Positions 11,006-21,839 of a stretch of DNA of 64,000 bases are shown one piece after another (within the stretch, counting starts at the first letter, position 1; every line of letters begins with the position of its first letter). The notes under the pieces are model-generated. The model was not told the origin of the DNA and did no database searches. It worked only from the letters and a program-made list of their open reading frames with translations. Location of the stretch: contig NC_084795.1 of NCBI RefSeq assembly GCF_963169125.1, positions 131,605,701-131,669,700 on the forward strand, written 5' to 3'. A program made the translations under genes and the position numbers. Source of the DNA: Humulus lupulus. Lineage: Eukaryota > Streptophyta > Magnoliopsida > Rosales > Cannabaceae.

Positions 11006-12195
11006 GGACTTATCTGGATTGCCACCGTGTAGGGAGATTCAGTTTGTTATTGAGTTGGTGCCAGGGACAGAGCCAGTGTCTAGGGCACCATATAGAATAG
11101 CACCGATAGAACTAAAGGAATTGAAGATACAGTTGCATGAGCTTCTGGATTTGGGGTTCATCAGGCCTAGCTACTCGCCATGGGGTGCTCCAGTGTTGTT
11201 TGTGAAGAAGAAGGAAGGGACTCTGAGAATTTTTATAGACCATAGGGAATTGAACAAGTTAACTATCCAGAATAAGTATCCCCTACCAAGGATTGATGAC
11301 TTGTTCGATCAACTGCTTGGTAAGATGGTGTTCTCGAAGATTGATCTTCAATCTGGTTATCACCAGCTGAGGATCAAGGACGAGGACATACCGAAGATGG
11401 CCTTCAGAATGAGGTATGGGCACTATGAGTTTCTGGTCATGTCGTTTGGTTTGACCGATGCCCCAGCAGCCTTCATGGATCTAATGAACAGGGTGTTCAA
11501 GGACTTTCTGGATCAGTTCGTTATTGTCTCCATCGACGACATCTTAGTGTACTCCAGTTCAGAGGTAGAGCTTGAGCGACATCTATGACAGGTTCTACAG
11601 AGATTGAGGGAGCATCAGTTGTACGCCAAGTTTAAGAAATGTGAATTTTGGCTACCAGAAGTTACATTCCTTAGACATATTATTGATGCAAAAGGGATTA
11701 AGGTGGATCAATCTAAGGTGGAGGCAGTTAGGCATTGGTCGAGGCCTAGGAACGCCTCGGAGGTGCGGAGTTTTCTTGGTGTAACGGGTTACTACAGATG
11801 GTTTGTGGAAGGCTTCTCGAAGATAGCAGCACCGATGATAGAATTGAAGCGACGACTTTTTACCGCACATGTGTTGAGTCTTCCTTCGGAGGAAGGAAAG
11901 TTTGTGGTTTATTGTGATGCATCAAGGTTGGGTTTGGGTTGTGTGTTGATGCAGAACGGGAAGGTTATATCTTATGCGTCACGACAACTGAAGGAGTATG
12001 ACCAGCGGTATCCTACCCATGATTTGGAGTTAGCAGCGGTGGTATTTGCACTGAAGGTTTGGCGGCATTATCTATATGGGGAGAAATGCAAGATATACAC
12101 CGATCATAAGAGTTTGAAGTACTTCTTCACACAAAAGGACCTGAATATGAAGCAGAGACGTTAGCTGGAGTTGGTAAAGGACTATGATTGTTATC
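10992..12195 (+). pseudogene. TK2 reverse transcriptase and RNase H
   Basis: RT motifs appear in order: [70 protein letters not shown] and the active site [11 protein letters not shown] (intact Asp-Asp) near 11530. A stop at 11586 separates the thumb and connection ([26 protein letters not shown]). About 20 residues are deleted near 11848. RNase H follows with [34 protein letters not shown] and [10 protein letters not shown], then stops at 12162. The sequence leaves the family at about 12195. Confidence 0.85.
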
Positions 12196-13196
12196 ACCGA
12201 TCATAATAAGGAAGACATGCCACAAACTATGCCTACTACATAGAGATTTATGTGGGTTTACACCATCGGCTGCTAGACCTAGACGAAGATGTCTTGTTTC
12301 AGTTTTAAATTCTGGATTTATGTAATTAACTTTTTTTCAGGCCTGCAAATTTGCAGGATGTTGGAGTTTACCATCTTTCACTCCCCTAGTCACATGCCAT
12401 ATAAAGTTTTTAAAGTGTTCAACACTTTGATATAACTACTTAAGCCATGGAATTAAGGCAAGTACCACATCACTTTATGAGGAATAAGTTTCCTAATCTC
12501 ATTAATCTTATTAGGTTTGTAGCATAGTAAATCACATTATGGGCAAGTGCCCATGTCTACATATTCTTTACGATATAACACACAATCGTTTGGACATGCA
12601 TGGATCTTCTCATACTTCAACCCTATGTAATTTAAAGTTTTCTTCACTTCATACGTAGACTCAAGGAAGCAATTATCTGACAGCAAAATTTCCTTAAAAG
12701 CAGATAAAAGTTGACTAAAACATTTATCGCTCACTCCATTTTCTGCTTTCATTTTGTAATATTTCACCATCGTTGGTAATCTTCGTTTCAGGCAACAATT
12801 AAATAATGGCTTATCTACATCTCTAACCAATTTATCAATTTTTGAAGGATCATCAACAAACTGTTATTGCGCTTCATCAAGCAATTCCATAGGGTTATCC
12901 TCAAAATCACTATAATAAAAATCATATACCCCTCGCCTCCTGAATCGATAGGGATTATTATTTTTCAATGATTCTCCATGTCAATACCATGTACAATAAC
13001 TTGTATCAAATCCTTGACAAAATACATGATTCTTTGTCATGGTAATGTTTCCTTTTGATCCATTACCACAATCTGTACATAGACATGGAATTCTTTCCGA
13101 ATCACTACAATTTGTTTGACAAAATTCTAAAAATTGGTTGAATGCATCTAGAAAATTTTGTGTTTCTCTATTCTCAAGAATCCACGATTTACCCAT
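12196..13196 (-). pseudogene. CACTA1 TNP2-like transposase, N-terminal half
   Basis: The minus-strand N-terminus (13196) shows the transposase-associated zinc-finger-like domain: GKSWILENRETQNF, then FLEFCQTNC and IPCLCTDCGN. Next come PTMVKYYKMKAENGVSDKCF, LLSAFKEILL and YEVKKTLNYIGLKYEKIHAC, then PNDCVLYRKEY, all typical of TNP2. A stop sits where CPxC should be (12535). The frame near 12200-12310 still matches the TNP2 block RLGLAADGVNPH. The protein stops at the TK2 junction. Confidence 0.85.
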
Positions 13197-14623
13197 AATG
13201 ATAATATCTACCTAATTCCTAAGTAAATATTGAAAAGAAAGTTAATATTATAATTAAACAAAAATATGTTCAATTAATAAATTCTAAAATAAAATGGGTA
13301 GAGTTTCCTCTACTTTTATAACATATCAAAAATTCATATGCATTTACAATTTCAAAATAAACAAACATAATTATTACATATATTAACCTAGTAAACATGC
13401 TCAATCAATATATTAATCTAAAAAAATGGGTAGAGTTTCCTCTGTTTCTATAGCATATCCCAATTTATTATTACTTACAAATTCAATTCAAACAAAACAC
13501 AACAATCTACATGCATAATTACGTTAATAAACCACCACAACACACAAAATTCGCAGAACCTATTTCACTAAGACGCACATGTTCTCAACCTTTTGTTATC
13601 TCCGCAGCACACAATTTTATCTCAAAACCCATTTCACTACGAATGAATTTCAAATTTATTCAAACTACTCTAACAATAGTTTGTAAATATAAAAACAAGT
13701 AGTAATTATTACTCACCTTCAAAATTAATCTTCAACAATTTCAACACACTTTAAATTCAAACAAGTATTACCTACAATAAAAGTTTAAACAATGATTAGT
13801 AAATATGGTAATTGGATTTGTAAAATATTAACAAAAATAAACTTAAAAAAATTCATTATGTAAATAATATAAAAAATTATGTAAAAAACAATATTATAAT
13901 ATAAAAATTATGTAAAAAATAATACATTTTAAATAATTAATATAATTAATATTAACATTACTAAAAAATATATAAATTAGGCATATAATATAAAACATTC
14001 CCAAAAATTGAAATATTAAAAAAAAAAGATCAAGTTTAAGTGACTAATACTTGTTTTGAACAATGAAAATGTCTATTATTCCCCCACAAACGTTTAAAAA
14101 CATTAAAAAAAGCTTGAAAACCACCCTATAGACATACATTAAAATCCCATTACGCTCACTCAATATTTCTTCATGTTTGTCCTAAAACTTCAAAATAAAT
14201 CAATATTATGTATATTTACATGATTTAAAGCGTTAATGTGGAAGAAAATGAAAAACTAAACACTTAAAAATGGTGAAAATGGGTCTTACCATGGCTGAGG
14301 AAGAATGGTTTCGTCCGTTTGGCGTGACTGTGAAAATGGCTGAAGTGAGGTAATGAAAGGTTGGGTTCGAGTTTACAAGGGTGGAGGACCTTTCTTCTTG
14401 GTTATTTTGAAAAAACTACAGAGAAAAGTTTCTCCCCCCCCCCCCCCCCCCTAACTTAAAATTTTACACTTTGTTTTTTTTTTAAAAAAAAACCGCAATA
14501 TCATAGTATGTTTATTTAGGCGGGTATTTAATGTGATATTTCATAATTATTCAAACCTTTTCAGAACGCTTTTTATTTAAGGTTGAAAAAATAGCGCAGT
14601 GAAAGCCTATATTTTTAGTAGTG
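13197..14623 (-). repeat. CACTA1 5' terminal and subterminal region
   Basis: This AT-rich, non-coding stretch runs from the transposase start to the terminus. The outermost bases on the minus strand are CACTACTAAAAATATAGG, ending at 14623, the hallmark terminal sequence. Subterminal direct repeats occur with a period near 132 bp (GGGTAGAGTTTCCTCT at about 13296 and 13428). An 18-base C-run lies at 14434-14451. Confidence 0.75.
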
Positions 14624-15105
14624 AATTATGTTTTACTAAGACTTTAGATTTTCTAAAGGAAACCTCTTAATGGACTTCTTTTTACCTGAATTTATGCTTT
14701 AAATTCCTAAAAGAAAATCTTTTATGAATTAAAACAACACACACCAAGGATATTGATGCCTTGCTTGGACACCCTTGGGATTTCCTCACCTCATTATATC
14801 ATTATGTCCAACCCTACTCAATCTTCTAGAGGAAAACGAATAGACCTCTGTTTAATCCATATCATAATCTTTATACCATGTAACCTTGTTCAAGTCTCAT
14901 AAAGCTAAGGCTCGACTTAAGAAAGAAAACCTTTGAGAGATCTCAAAAAGGTTCACTGAGGTGTTTTTAAAGAGCAAGAGGAGCATGCTTCCACTCTTTC
15001 TTAAACATAGAGTCTGAGCAGGTTCTGAGTCAATTCTTGAGATTGCAATGAGTGGTCTCGAGGTGAGAAACCTACCTATCAATAACTCTTGACTCTAATG
15101 TAACC
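14624..15105. other. Unassigned stretch between CACTA1 and the TK3 LTR
   Basis: No family motif is clear here. By position it could be part of TAT4, the host that resumes at 43672, for example the start of its opposite-strand gene. I see short plus-strand open stretches from about 14806 but no convincing protein. Confidence 0.3.
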
Positions 15106-15578
15106 ATTATAATTATGACCTCTAATTTTTCACAACTCCTAATATGTTTGCTTTGATTAGCGTGCTGGGAGGGCTCGTGGGATAATCATGTAAATTAATT
15201 GATCTATATTAGTATATGATTGAGTATGCATGATTATGTATGTTTAAAGACCCACTTTTGTTTGAAAGGGGCATTTTCATAATTTTGACCCCGTTGAGTG
15301 TATATTTGTGATTTTTATGTGCTATGTGCTTGAGACCATATTATTATGTGGATATATTTTTTATTTTCGGCATGAGTGGATCCATTCGAGCGGTTAAGCA
15401 AAAAATTCAAAACAACGATAAATAACAGGCTCGGGTCGAGCCTAGGGGTATTTTGGGAATTTTGCATATTTTGGGAGTTATTGGTGAAATGAAGTAAATT
15501 TTTGGAATAATTGAATTTAATGGATTTGTTCATTAATATGGGAATTAGAGGTATAATTTGAGATTTAATGGGAATTTA

Positions 15579-15700
15579 GGCAAATGACTAAAATGCCCTT
15601 TGGTTTGGTTAGAAAGTTAGGCAATTGACTAAAATGCCCTTGGGTTTGGTTAGAAAGTTAGGCAAATGACTAAAATGCCCTTGGGTTTGGTTAGAAAGGC
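15579..15700. repeat. Three tandem 41-bp units in the TK3 LTR
   Basis: The unit GGCAAATGACTAAAATGCCC plus TTGGGTTTGGTTAGAAAGTTA recurs at 15579, 15620 and 15661 with only a few differences. Confidence 0.85.
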
Positions 15701-16648
15701 ATTTGAATGGGAAGAGGTACAATGGTCGTTTGACCACATAATTAGAGAAAAAGGAAGCCATGTGCTCAAGGCTTCCTCATTCCTCATTATTTGTTCTAGA
15801 CCTCTTTCCTTTAGTTTTAGTGTCTTATTGAAACACTAAGTGACATCCAAGAGGTTCTTAAGCTTGATCAAGTGGTTTTGAAGATTTGAAACGGGAAATT
15901 GAACACTTTTAGCGGACTGCAGCTGCTAGGAACTCAATCATTCCATAGGAATTTGGAAATTCTAGCAAGGTATGTCTTCTTTGCTATTGTGTTCATAACT
16001 CTTCTTATGTTCTTGGGATGTTTGGGGATTTTGAGTTTAACTTTGAAATTTGATGATCTCAGACTATTTAGATGGTTGTAGAATTGAATTTAAATTGTTA
16101 TTAATGATTGATTTGCTGTTGGAATTCTTAATTTTGGGGTTGGACTATCGAATTTGGACCAAGAGCTTGAGCTTAAAAGCTCAAACTTTCAAATAATTGT
16201 ATTATAGTGTTTTAGGGATTTTGGTGGTGTTTTTTTTATAAATAGGTTGTACTAGCTGCATTGAGGTTAATTGTGGTGAAAAATTTATGGGAAACCTGTT
16301 GGAATCGAGTTTGGGTCAATTTTGGGTGTGGGAAATGGCAGGGGGAAACGCAGATTTCTAGGTTTATCACGGTGGTGCCACGATGCCTCTAGGGGAGCAT
16401 CAAGGTGCAGATGCGTTTCCACCAGATAAGGGTTTGCTCTTTGACTTTAGTGGCGTTGGAACCCTTTGGGAAGGAATCGTTGCTCAAAATGGGTCTTCTT
16501 TAGGCGCCAACCCTATTTTGGGTCACGATTTTTGGGTTTCGTATTTAGACCATAAGTTTTGACCCCGATGTAAGATTTGGATGTTCTTTATATGGTTGGA
16601 AAGCTTGTAAAAATATCTCTAGTCCTAAAACCTACGCCAACTTTAGAT

Positions 16649-16653
16649 ATGAA
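16649..16653. other. Target-site duplication of TAT2, left copy
   Basis: ATGAA precedes the TAT2 LTR start. An identical ATGAA follows its 3' end at 42762-42766, 26.1 kb away. The match confirms both ends of the element. Confidence 0.9.
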
Positions 16654-17430
16654 TGTACGCCCTGAATATCCGCACGTACTTTGTCGAGCTAGAAAAAGCC
16701 GTAACCGATCTGCCACGTGTACATCGTTCATCCGGAGCTGTTTGTTAGGGTCCCCTAAACAAATAGCTCGAGCTGATGGATCATTTAGCTGCTCATCACT
16801 TGGAGCCATTGTGTCGACATAGTAGAAGCCACGAGCTAGCGCCACATTAAGCTCGTGGTGCATCAGAGGCCTAACATACCCCCCTGATCTTTATAAAGTC
16901 AACCACGTAATATAAACGTGCATATACCAGACATCGCGTGTCTGTTTTATTCCCGAATTCCATGATACGCAATATAAACGTGCATGATCAGTCATCCCAC
17001 ACTGATTTGGGCCATGCAGCCCATTACCCATCTTTACCTATTGATTAGACAACACTTCACTGTAAGGTTTAGATATTAATCATCGGTGTCACGTAAATGA
17101 CATGATGGATGAAGAGATCACGAGATGATCCCAATACCTACTCAAAGATCAATCTCCTATAAATACCAAAACCCTGGATAGTGCAAGGGGTTGGATTCTT
17201 CCTGTAATGAAAATACTCTGTAAGAAATAGTAAGGATAGATCAATAATATTGACTCGTGGACTAGGGGGATTTTAACTTCCGAACCACGTAAAAAAGGAG
17301 TGACCATCTTCCTCTGCAATTAGTTTCCTCATTCTCGATTATTATCATTTTCTTATTACGGTTTATCATCCAGCACTAATCCATCCTATTTATTCATATA
17401 ATTCACTATTGGCGAAAAACCGCATCAACA
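16654..17430 (+). repeat. 5' LTR of TAT2 (777 bp)
   Basis: The LTR starts TGTACGCC and ends GCATCAACA. A TATA box (TATAAATA) is at 17158. It aligns over its length to 41983-42761, where the first bases are TTTACGCC. Marked differences near the start show that the insertion is not recent. Confidence 0.9.
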
Positions 17431-17433
17431 GTT

Positions 17434-17451
17434 TGGTGCTTTCATTGAGAG
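17434..17451 (+). other. Primer binding site of TAT2
   Basis: TGGTGCTTTCATTGAGAG follows the LTR end after three bases, in the position expected for a tRNA-complementary primer site. I do not identify the tRNA with confidence. Confidence 0.65.
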
Positions 17452-17504
17452 GGTTTAGATTAGTGCTATCACAAAAACTTGATCGTGGTGGTCACTCATT
17501 TGAG

Positions 17505-19829
17505 ACATGGTAATGAGGCGGATCAACATGGTGGGCAGGAGGCTCACCATACCGCCATATCCAACAAACCAGACCCAGAGATCCAGCAGCAATCAGGAAA
17601 ACAACCGATGGGCCATGGCGACACTGGGAGTTCAGCGCCCCTACCTCCAAATCCGAACCTAGGTTACCTGATGACAATAGAAATGGAAAACATGCAGTTG
17701 AGGAGTCATCTAGCCAAAGCAAATTAGAAAATCAAGGAAGTCTTGGCCCGACTGCCCCCTCTTACAACCAACGGTAACGTCAGAAAGAGACAAAGCATGA
17801 CTCACAAGTCCTGCAGGGAAAGTCAGCCCAAGCCCAGTCGGTCGATTAGAAACTCAACCCTGAGTTCTGTGCCCATGTCACACCATAACCAGGAAACTAT
17901 GTTTGATAAGTTTCCCAAGCCCATCAGCAAGTCAGCCGGTCAGTCAGAACTTCAACTCCAAGTTCGGCTCCACCGTCGAACGCACCCAAGAGAGCTCGTG
18001 GCAGCTCGCGGAGAAGGTCCGGGGAAAGCTCGTGCAGACAACCTACTCCGACCAGCCCTCCCGTGCCGTGGTCAGACCGCCGGGCGTAGGAAGCTGGAGA
18101 TGTTGGGATATAGTGATCGTGAGCTAGTTTGATCCGGCCAGACCAGACTAGGATTGCTTCACCAGTTAGGAACCCCCCTTCGTTGATAAGGTATCCATCC
18201 CCTCCTCGTCTTGCTCGAGATATTCCTGCATACGGAAACAACAGGAGGAATCCACTTCCCGCCGTTCCTGCTCTTCCCCCGCGAGCGCGTGGAAATGTCC
18301 TAGATCCTCTCCCCCAGTAGCAGGCTATGAGCTTTTCCAATGGGAGTTATTGGAACGAAAGCCACCGAAGTGGAAGATCTGTTGGAGACCTGCGCAATCA
18401 TCTAAGTTCAGCACAAAGCCCTCGGGTCTCCTCAAGGACGGACCTTCGAGATCGCCTCAACTCGCAGAGGGGAGAGTCGTCCAGAAACGAAAGTCATGCT
18501 CACAGAGAGGATGGTCCTTCTGAAATACGCGACAACGGGAATGTCCCACTAAACCAAGCTCATGCTTGGAGGGACAATAACCCGCCTAACGTGAACAATG
18601 GGACGGGGGTTGTTGAACAACCCCAGAACAACCCAGGAATTAAAGACCAAACCCTCAAAAGGCTAGCTCAAATGGAGGAATTAATGAAGAGGCTCCTGTC
18701 AAAGAAAGGAAAGGAAGAATACGACTCGGGAGATGAGCTCAGGATTTTTGCCCCCAACATCGCAGCAACGGCATAACCGCCAGGTTTCAAGATCCTATCT
18801 ATCAAAATTTGAAGGAGATAGAGATCCGTCTGATCACTTGGGGATGTTCAACACCCTGATGATGGCCCATAATATCGGGCCCGAGCTGAATGCCTAATAT
18901 TCCCCTCGACTCTAATCGGGCCAGCTAGGCAATGGTTCAAGCAGTGTAAGAAACAGTCGATCAGCTCGTGGAAGAATTTCTCTGCTGACTTCAAGAGGGC
19001 ATTCCGAGCCTCTCAAGCAGTTCGCGTCAAAGCAGATACCCTGGCGAAGGTGAAGCAACAACCAGGGAAACCTTAAAAGCTTATCTGTGCAGGTATGCAA
19101 ACGTTACGACCCGAGCTAGGGACGCAAATGAAAGTTCCAAACTCATGGCTATGAGAACTGGAATCCTTGTTGGGGGCGGGCTGTGGAAAGAAATCCAAAG
19201 GAAAGGTGTCAGCATTGTGGATGAATTCTTGAACAAGGCCCAGGAATGGATAAATTTGGAAGAAGTGAGAGCATCGGTTGCGGGAACCAGCCAAATCCCT
19301 CATCAGCCCGTTGGAGTGGAAACAGACGTCGTGAATACGACCCAGACCGTTGCCCAGAATAACAAAGGGGGTGGAAGCAAGAGAAAGGGAAACGACGAGG
19401 GCGGCCAGCACGGTCCAAAGAAGAGCAAGCCCGTGGAAAAATTCAAACCGGTCTACACGATTTTTACCGATATCACAAATACTAGGGAGCACATTTTCCT
19501 AGCGAATTCTGCGCGCCTTCCTTGGAAAAGGACAGAGCCTTTGAAAAATCAGAAGGCTAAGAGAGACCCTTCAAAATTCTGTCGATTCCACAACGACATC
19601 GGTCACAACAACGATGATTGCAGGCATCTGAAGGATGAGATCGAAATACTCATCCGGGCCAGACCCTTGGCTCAGTATGCTCGGAATCGATTCACTCTGA
19701 ATCAGCCTGCCAGGCAAAACGTTGAATAACCTTCGGAAGCCCCAGCGAATCCGAGTGGAGCCCACGTGCGGCAGGACCTCCCTCCTCCAATAATAGGAGG
19801 AGAGATAACCACCATTTCTGGGGGCCCCC
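17505..19829 (+). pseudogene. TAT2 gag
   Basis: An Arg/Ser/Pro-rich N-terminal part (17743-18776) precedes the gag core. The last third, in frame at 19145-19729, reads FKPVYTIFTDITNTREHIFL, then KRDPSKFCRFHNDIGHNNDD. The Cys/His set CRFHNDIGHNNDDC is the zinc-binding stretch of Tat gag proteins. Stops and shifts occur near 18775, 18895 and 19075. The copia solo LTR interrupts the 3' end at 19833, and the reading resumes after 20940. Confidence 0.85.
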
Positions 19830-19832
19830 ATC

Positions 19833-20939
19833 TATTATATTATTTTATAATATAATGTTTTAGATTAAATAAATGTGACATAGAGTGTCACAAATTGCAA
19901 CATATAATAGAGAGTTACATTATTTGGATATATTTGAAATATCCAAACATGTAACATATTTGGTGTTACAAATTCATCACAAATTTGTAACTCCTAAATA
20001 TCACCCATTATTGTGTAGATTTGTTGTTACACAATATTGAGATGAATTTCTTAAAGCCATATGAGAAATGGCTGATAGAGATGTGATTTTAACTCCCATA
20101 TTGTGTATGGAAGTTACAAAATCAAGTGGGAATAAATTGGAACGTTATGGAAAAACTGAAAAAAATTTGTTCCTGATCTTGACTGATGGCCGCGGCGCCT
20201 AGAACAAACGTCGCGGCCCTAGTGGCTGACAGCTTCTTTGAATTTTGGTTTTTATCCAATTTTGAACGTTTCCAACAGCCAAGTAACTCCCAAATCTCTA
20301 TTTTAATTCCATAAAATATCCAATTAATCATTGGTAACAGCCATGGGGTTGGCGGAATTTGAAATTCAAAGGGTGTCTCAAAACTCTATAAATAGGAGCC
20401 TAATGCTCACTTGTAAGACACAACATTTTTATCCACTAGAGCACTTGGCTAGAAACACCTTGAGGCTTTATTATTCCAGAAAGCATTTCCATAATCTGTG
20501 AGAGATCCCTTAGTGCTTGAGTTAGGGGGAAATAAGCTTTTGGGCAAAGGTTTCAAACCTTGTTCAAGTTGGTGATCCCCAATACTCTTCACTTTGGTTG
20601 TGTGAGTGAGAGTTCTTTGTTCATTGTTCTTATTCTTGATATTTTATTCTATTGCTTTTCTTTTCTTCTATCATTCACTCTTTTACATGTATCTTTTGTT
20701 TTAGAGTTGTAATCTCATCTATATCTTTTCATTATACTACTTCTAGTTTATTTGTATATTTTGTCTTAGAGTTGTATTTTCGATTTCTATCATCTTCTAC
20801 CTCTTTCTTTATATTTACATGTATCTTTTGTCATAGAGTTGTAACACTTTTTAATCAATCAATATTTATTTTAATATATTGTCTAGAGTTTTAATATTAT
20901 CTTACCATTTCCATTGAGGCAATATTATTTTTCCTCACA
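19833..20939 (+). repeat. Ty1/copia-like solo LTR in TAT2 gag-pro (1107 bp)
   Basis: The direct repeat CCATC flanks the insert (19828-19832 and 20940-20944). The insert ends in CTCACA and has a clear TATA box (TATAAATAGG, 20387). Its 3' half is T-rich with three copies of a unit around TTTTGT..TAGAGTTGTA (20695, 20761, 20827). It has no coding sequence. It starts TA instead of TG, probably one mutation. The copia call is by general LTR style only; the solo-LTR call is firm. Confidence 0.8.
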
Positions 20940-20944
20940 CCATC

Positions 20945-21543
20945 TGGCAGGCTCGAGAGGTGCTCAGAAAAGATACATCAACGAATTAAAGTCTCACAAC
21001 AAAATCAAATTTATCCTAGAGCAACCCATACCCAAACAAAAGCGATTGGAGAGATAGCCAATCAATTTCACCGAAGAAGATGTCAGTCATGTCCAATTCC
21101 CACATAATGATCCTTTAGTTGTAACCACCCAGCTCACCAATCGGAGAGACAGGAGGGTGCTAGTTGATAATGGGAGTTCGGTAAACTTGTTGTTTCGGTC
21201 CACGTTAGAAAAAATGGGGTTTTCGGTGACCGAACTGAAGGCCACTTCCATCATGCTGTATGGGTTCTCTAGCGAAGGATCGGCAGCGATAGGTACGATT
21301 GAATTAGTAATAACCTTGGGAGAGGAACCCCAAACTGTCTCCAAACTCGTCGAGTTTGTGGTCATCAACTGTCCCACCGAGTACAATGCAATTTTGGGTC
21401 GGCCCACGTCTATGACATTTGGAGCCATAACTTCTATCTGCCACCTTGCAGTCAAATTCCCCACCTCTATGGGGATATGTATGGTCCGAGGTGATCAGCT
21501 CGCTGTCAGGGAATGCTATAGCATTTCCATGAAGGGAAAATAA
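20945..21543 (+). pseudogene. TAT2 protease
   Basis: After the gag-pro linker (NFTEEDVSHVQFPHNDPLVV) the frame reads RVLVDNGSSVNLLFRSTLEK, where DNG replaces the usual DTG or DSG. DNG is frequent in Tat proteases and is also seen in TAT3. The distal motif is AILGRPTSMTFGAI near 21390. The frame runs 21157-21543 and ends TAA, with a linker to RT after it. It is largely intact but not connected to RT. Confidence 0.85.
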
Positions 21544-21839
21544 CAACTAGGGCAGCAGATGATGACCATTCAGAGTAGAAGCGAGGAACCCCAGAAAATG
21601 AGAACTAGCTCTGGGATAAGGGAATCTCACCCAGGCAACAGCATAGGTACCACCCTGAGTCACGATATCGACCCTAGAGTTGGTGAAGATAGGTCTGAGC
21701 TCCAGGCTATAAAAGAGCTCGAAGAAGTAAATATCGATCGTAAAGACCCTTCGAGGATCGTTAAGCTCAGGAAAAACCTTGGTGATGAGAGAAAGGCGGA
21801 GCCACTGAAATTCCTGCAAGAAAATCTAGACGTTTTTTC

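Larger units (their letters stand above)
8775..12195 (+). mobile_element. TK2: chromovirus fragment inside CACTA1
   Basis: The fragment runs from the 3' part of a 5' LTR (8775-9075) through primer site, gag, protease, RT and RNase H, and stops mid-RNase H at about 12195. The rest of RNase H, integrase and the 3' LTR are absent, and no target duplication is seen. CACTA transposase coding starts again right at 12196. Truncation on both sides suggests that illegitimate recombination shaped this piece. Confidence 0.85.
7646..14623 (-). mobile_element. CACTA1: CACTA (En/Spm) DNA transposon, incomplete
   Basis: Read on the minus strand, the element starts at 14623 with CACTACTAAAAATATAGG. It then holds a transposase N-terminal domain (13196-12990), a TNP2 core (to 12196), a DUF4216 region (8774-8120) and a second ORF fragment (7843-7646). 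TK2 lies in the gap between the TNP2 core and DUF4216. The far terminus is not in the window because TAT1 and TK1 follow. The TNP2/DUF4216 combination is diagnostic for plant CACTA elements. Confidence 0.85.
15106..16653 (+). repeat. TK3: chromovirus LTR, left part (solo-type, split by TAT2)
   Basis: The sequence is recognised by TTGATTAGCGTGC near 15156, the block TTATTATGTGGATATATTT near 15340 and later LTR landmarks. All are shared with TK1 and TK5 LTRs. The exact TGTAACGACC start is decayed. The LTR stops at 16653, where TAT2 begins, and resumes at 42767. No chromovirus coding region is attached on either side, so it behaves as a solo LTR. Confidence 0.75.

Noticed and set aside
17743..18320. 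Arg/Ser-rich frames as a host nuclear protein
   Set aside because: They sit between the TAT2 primer site and gag core in the expected orientation and are explained as the gag N-terminal region.
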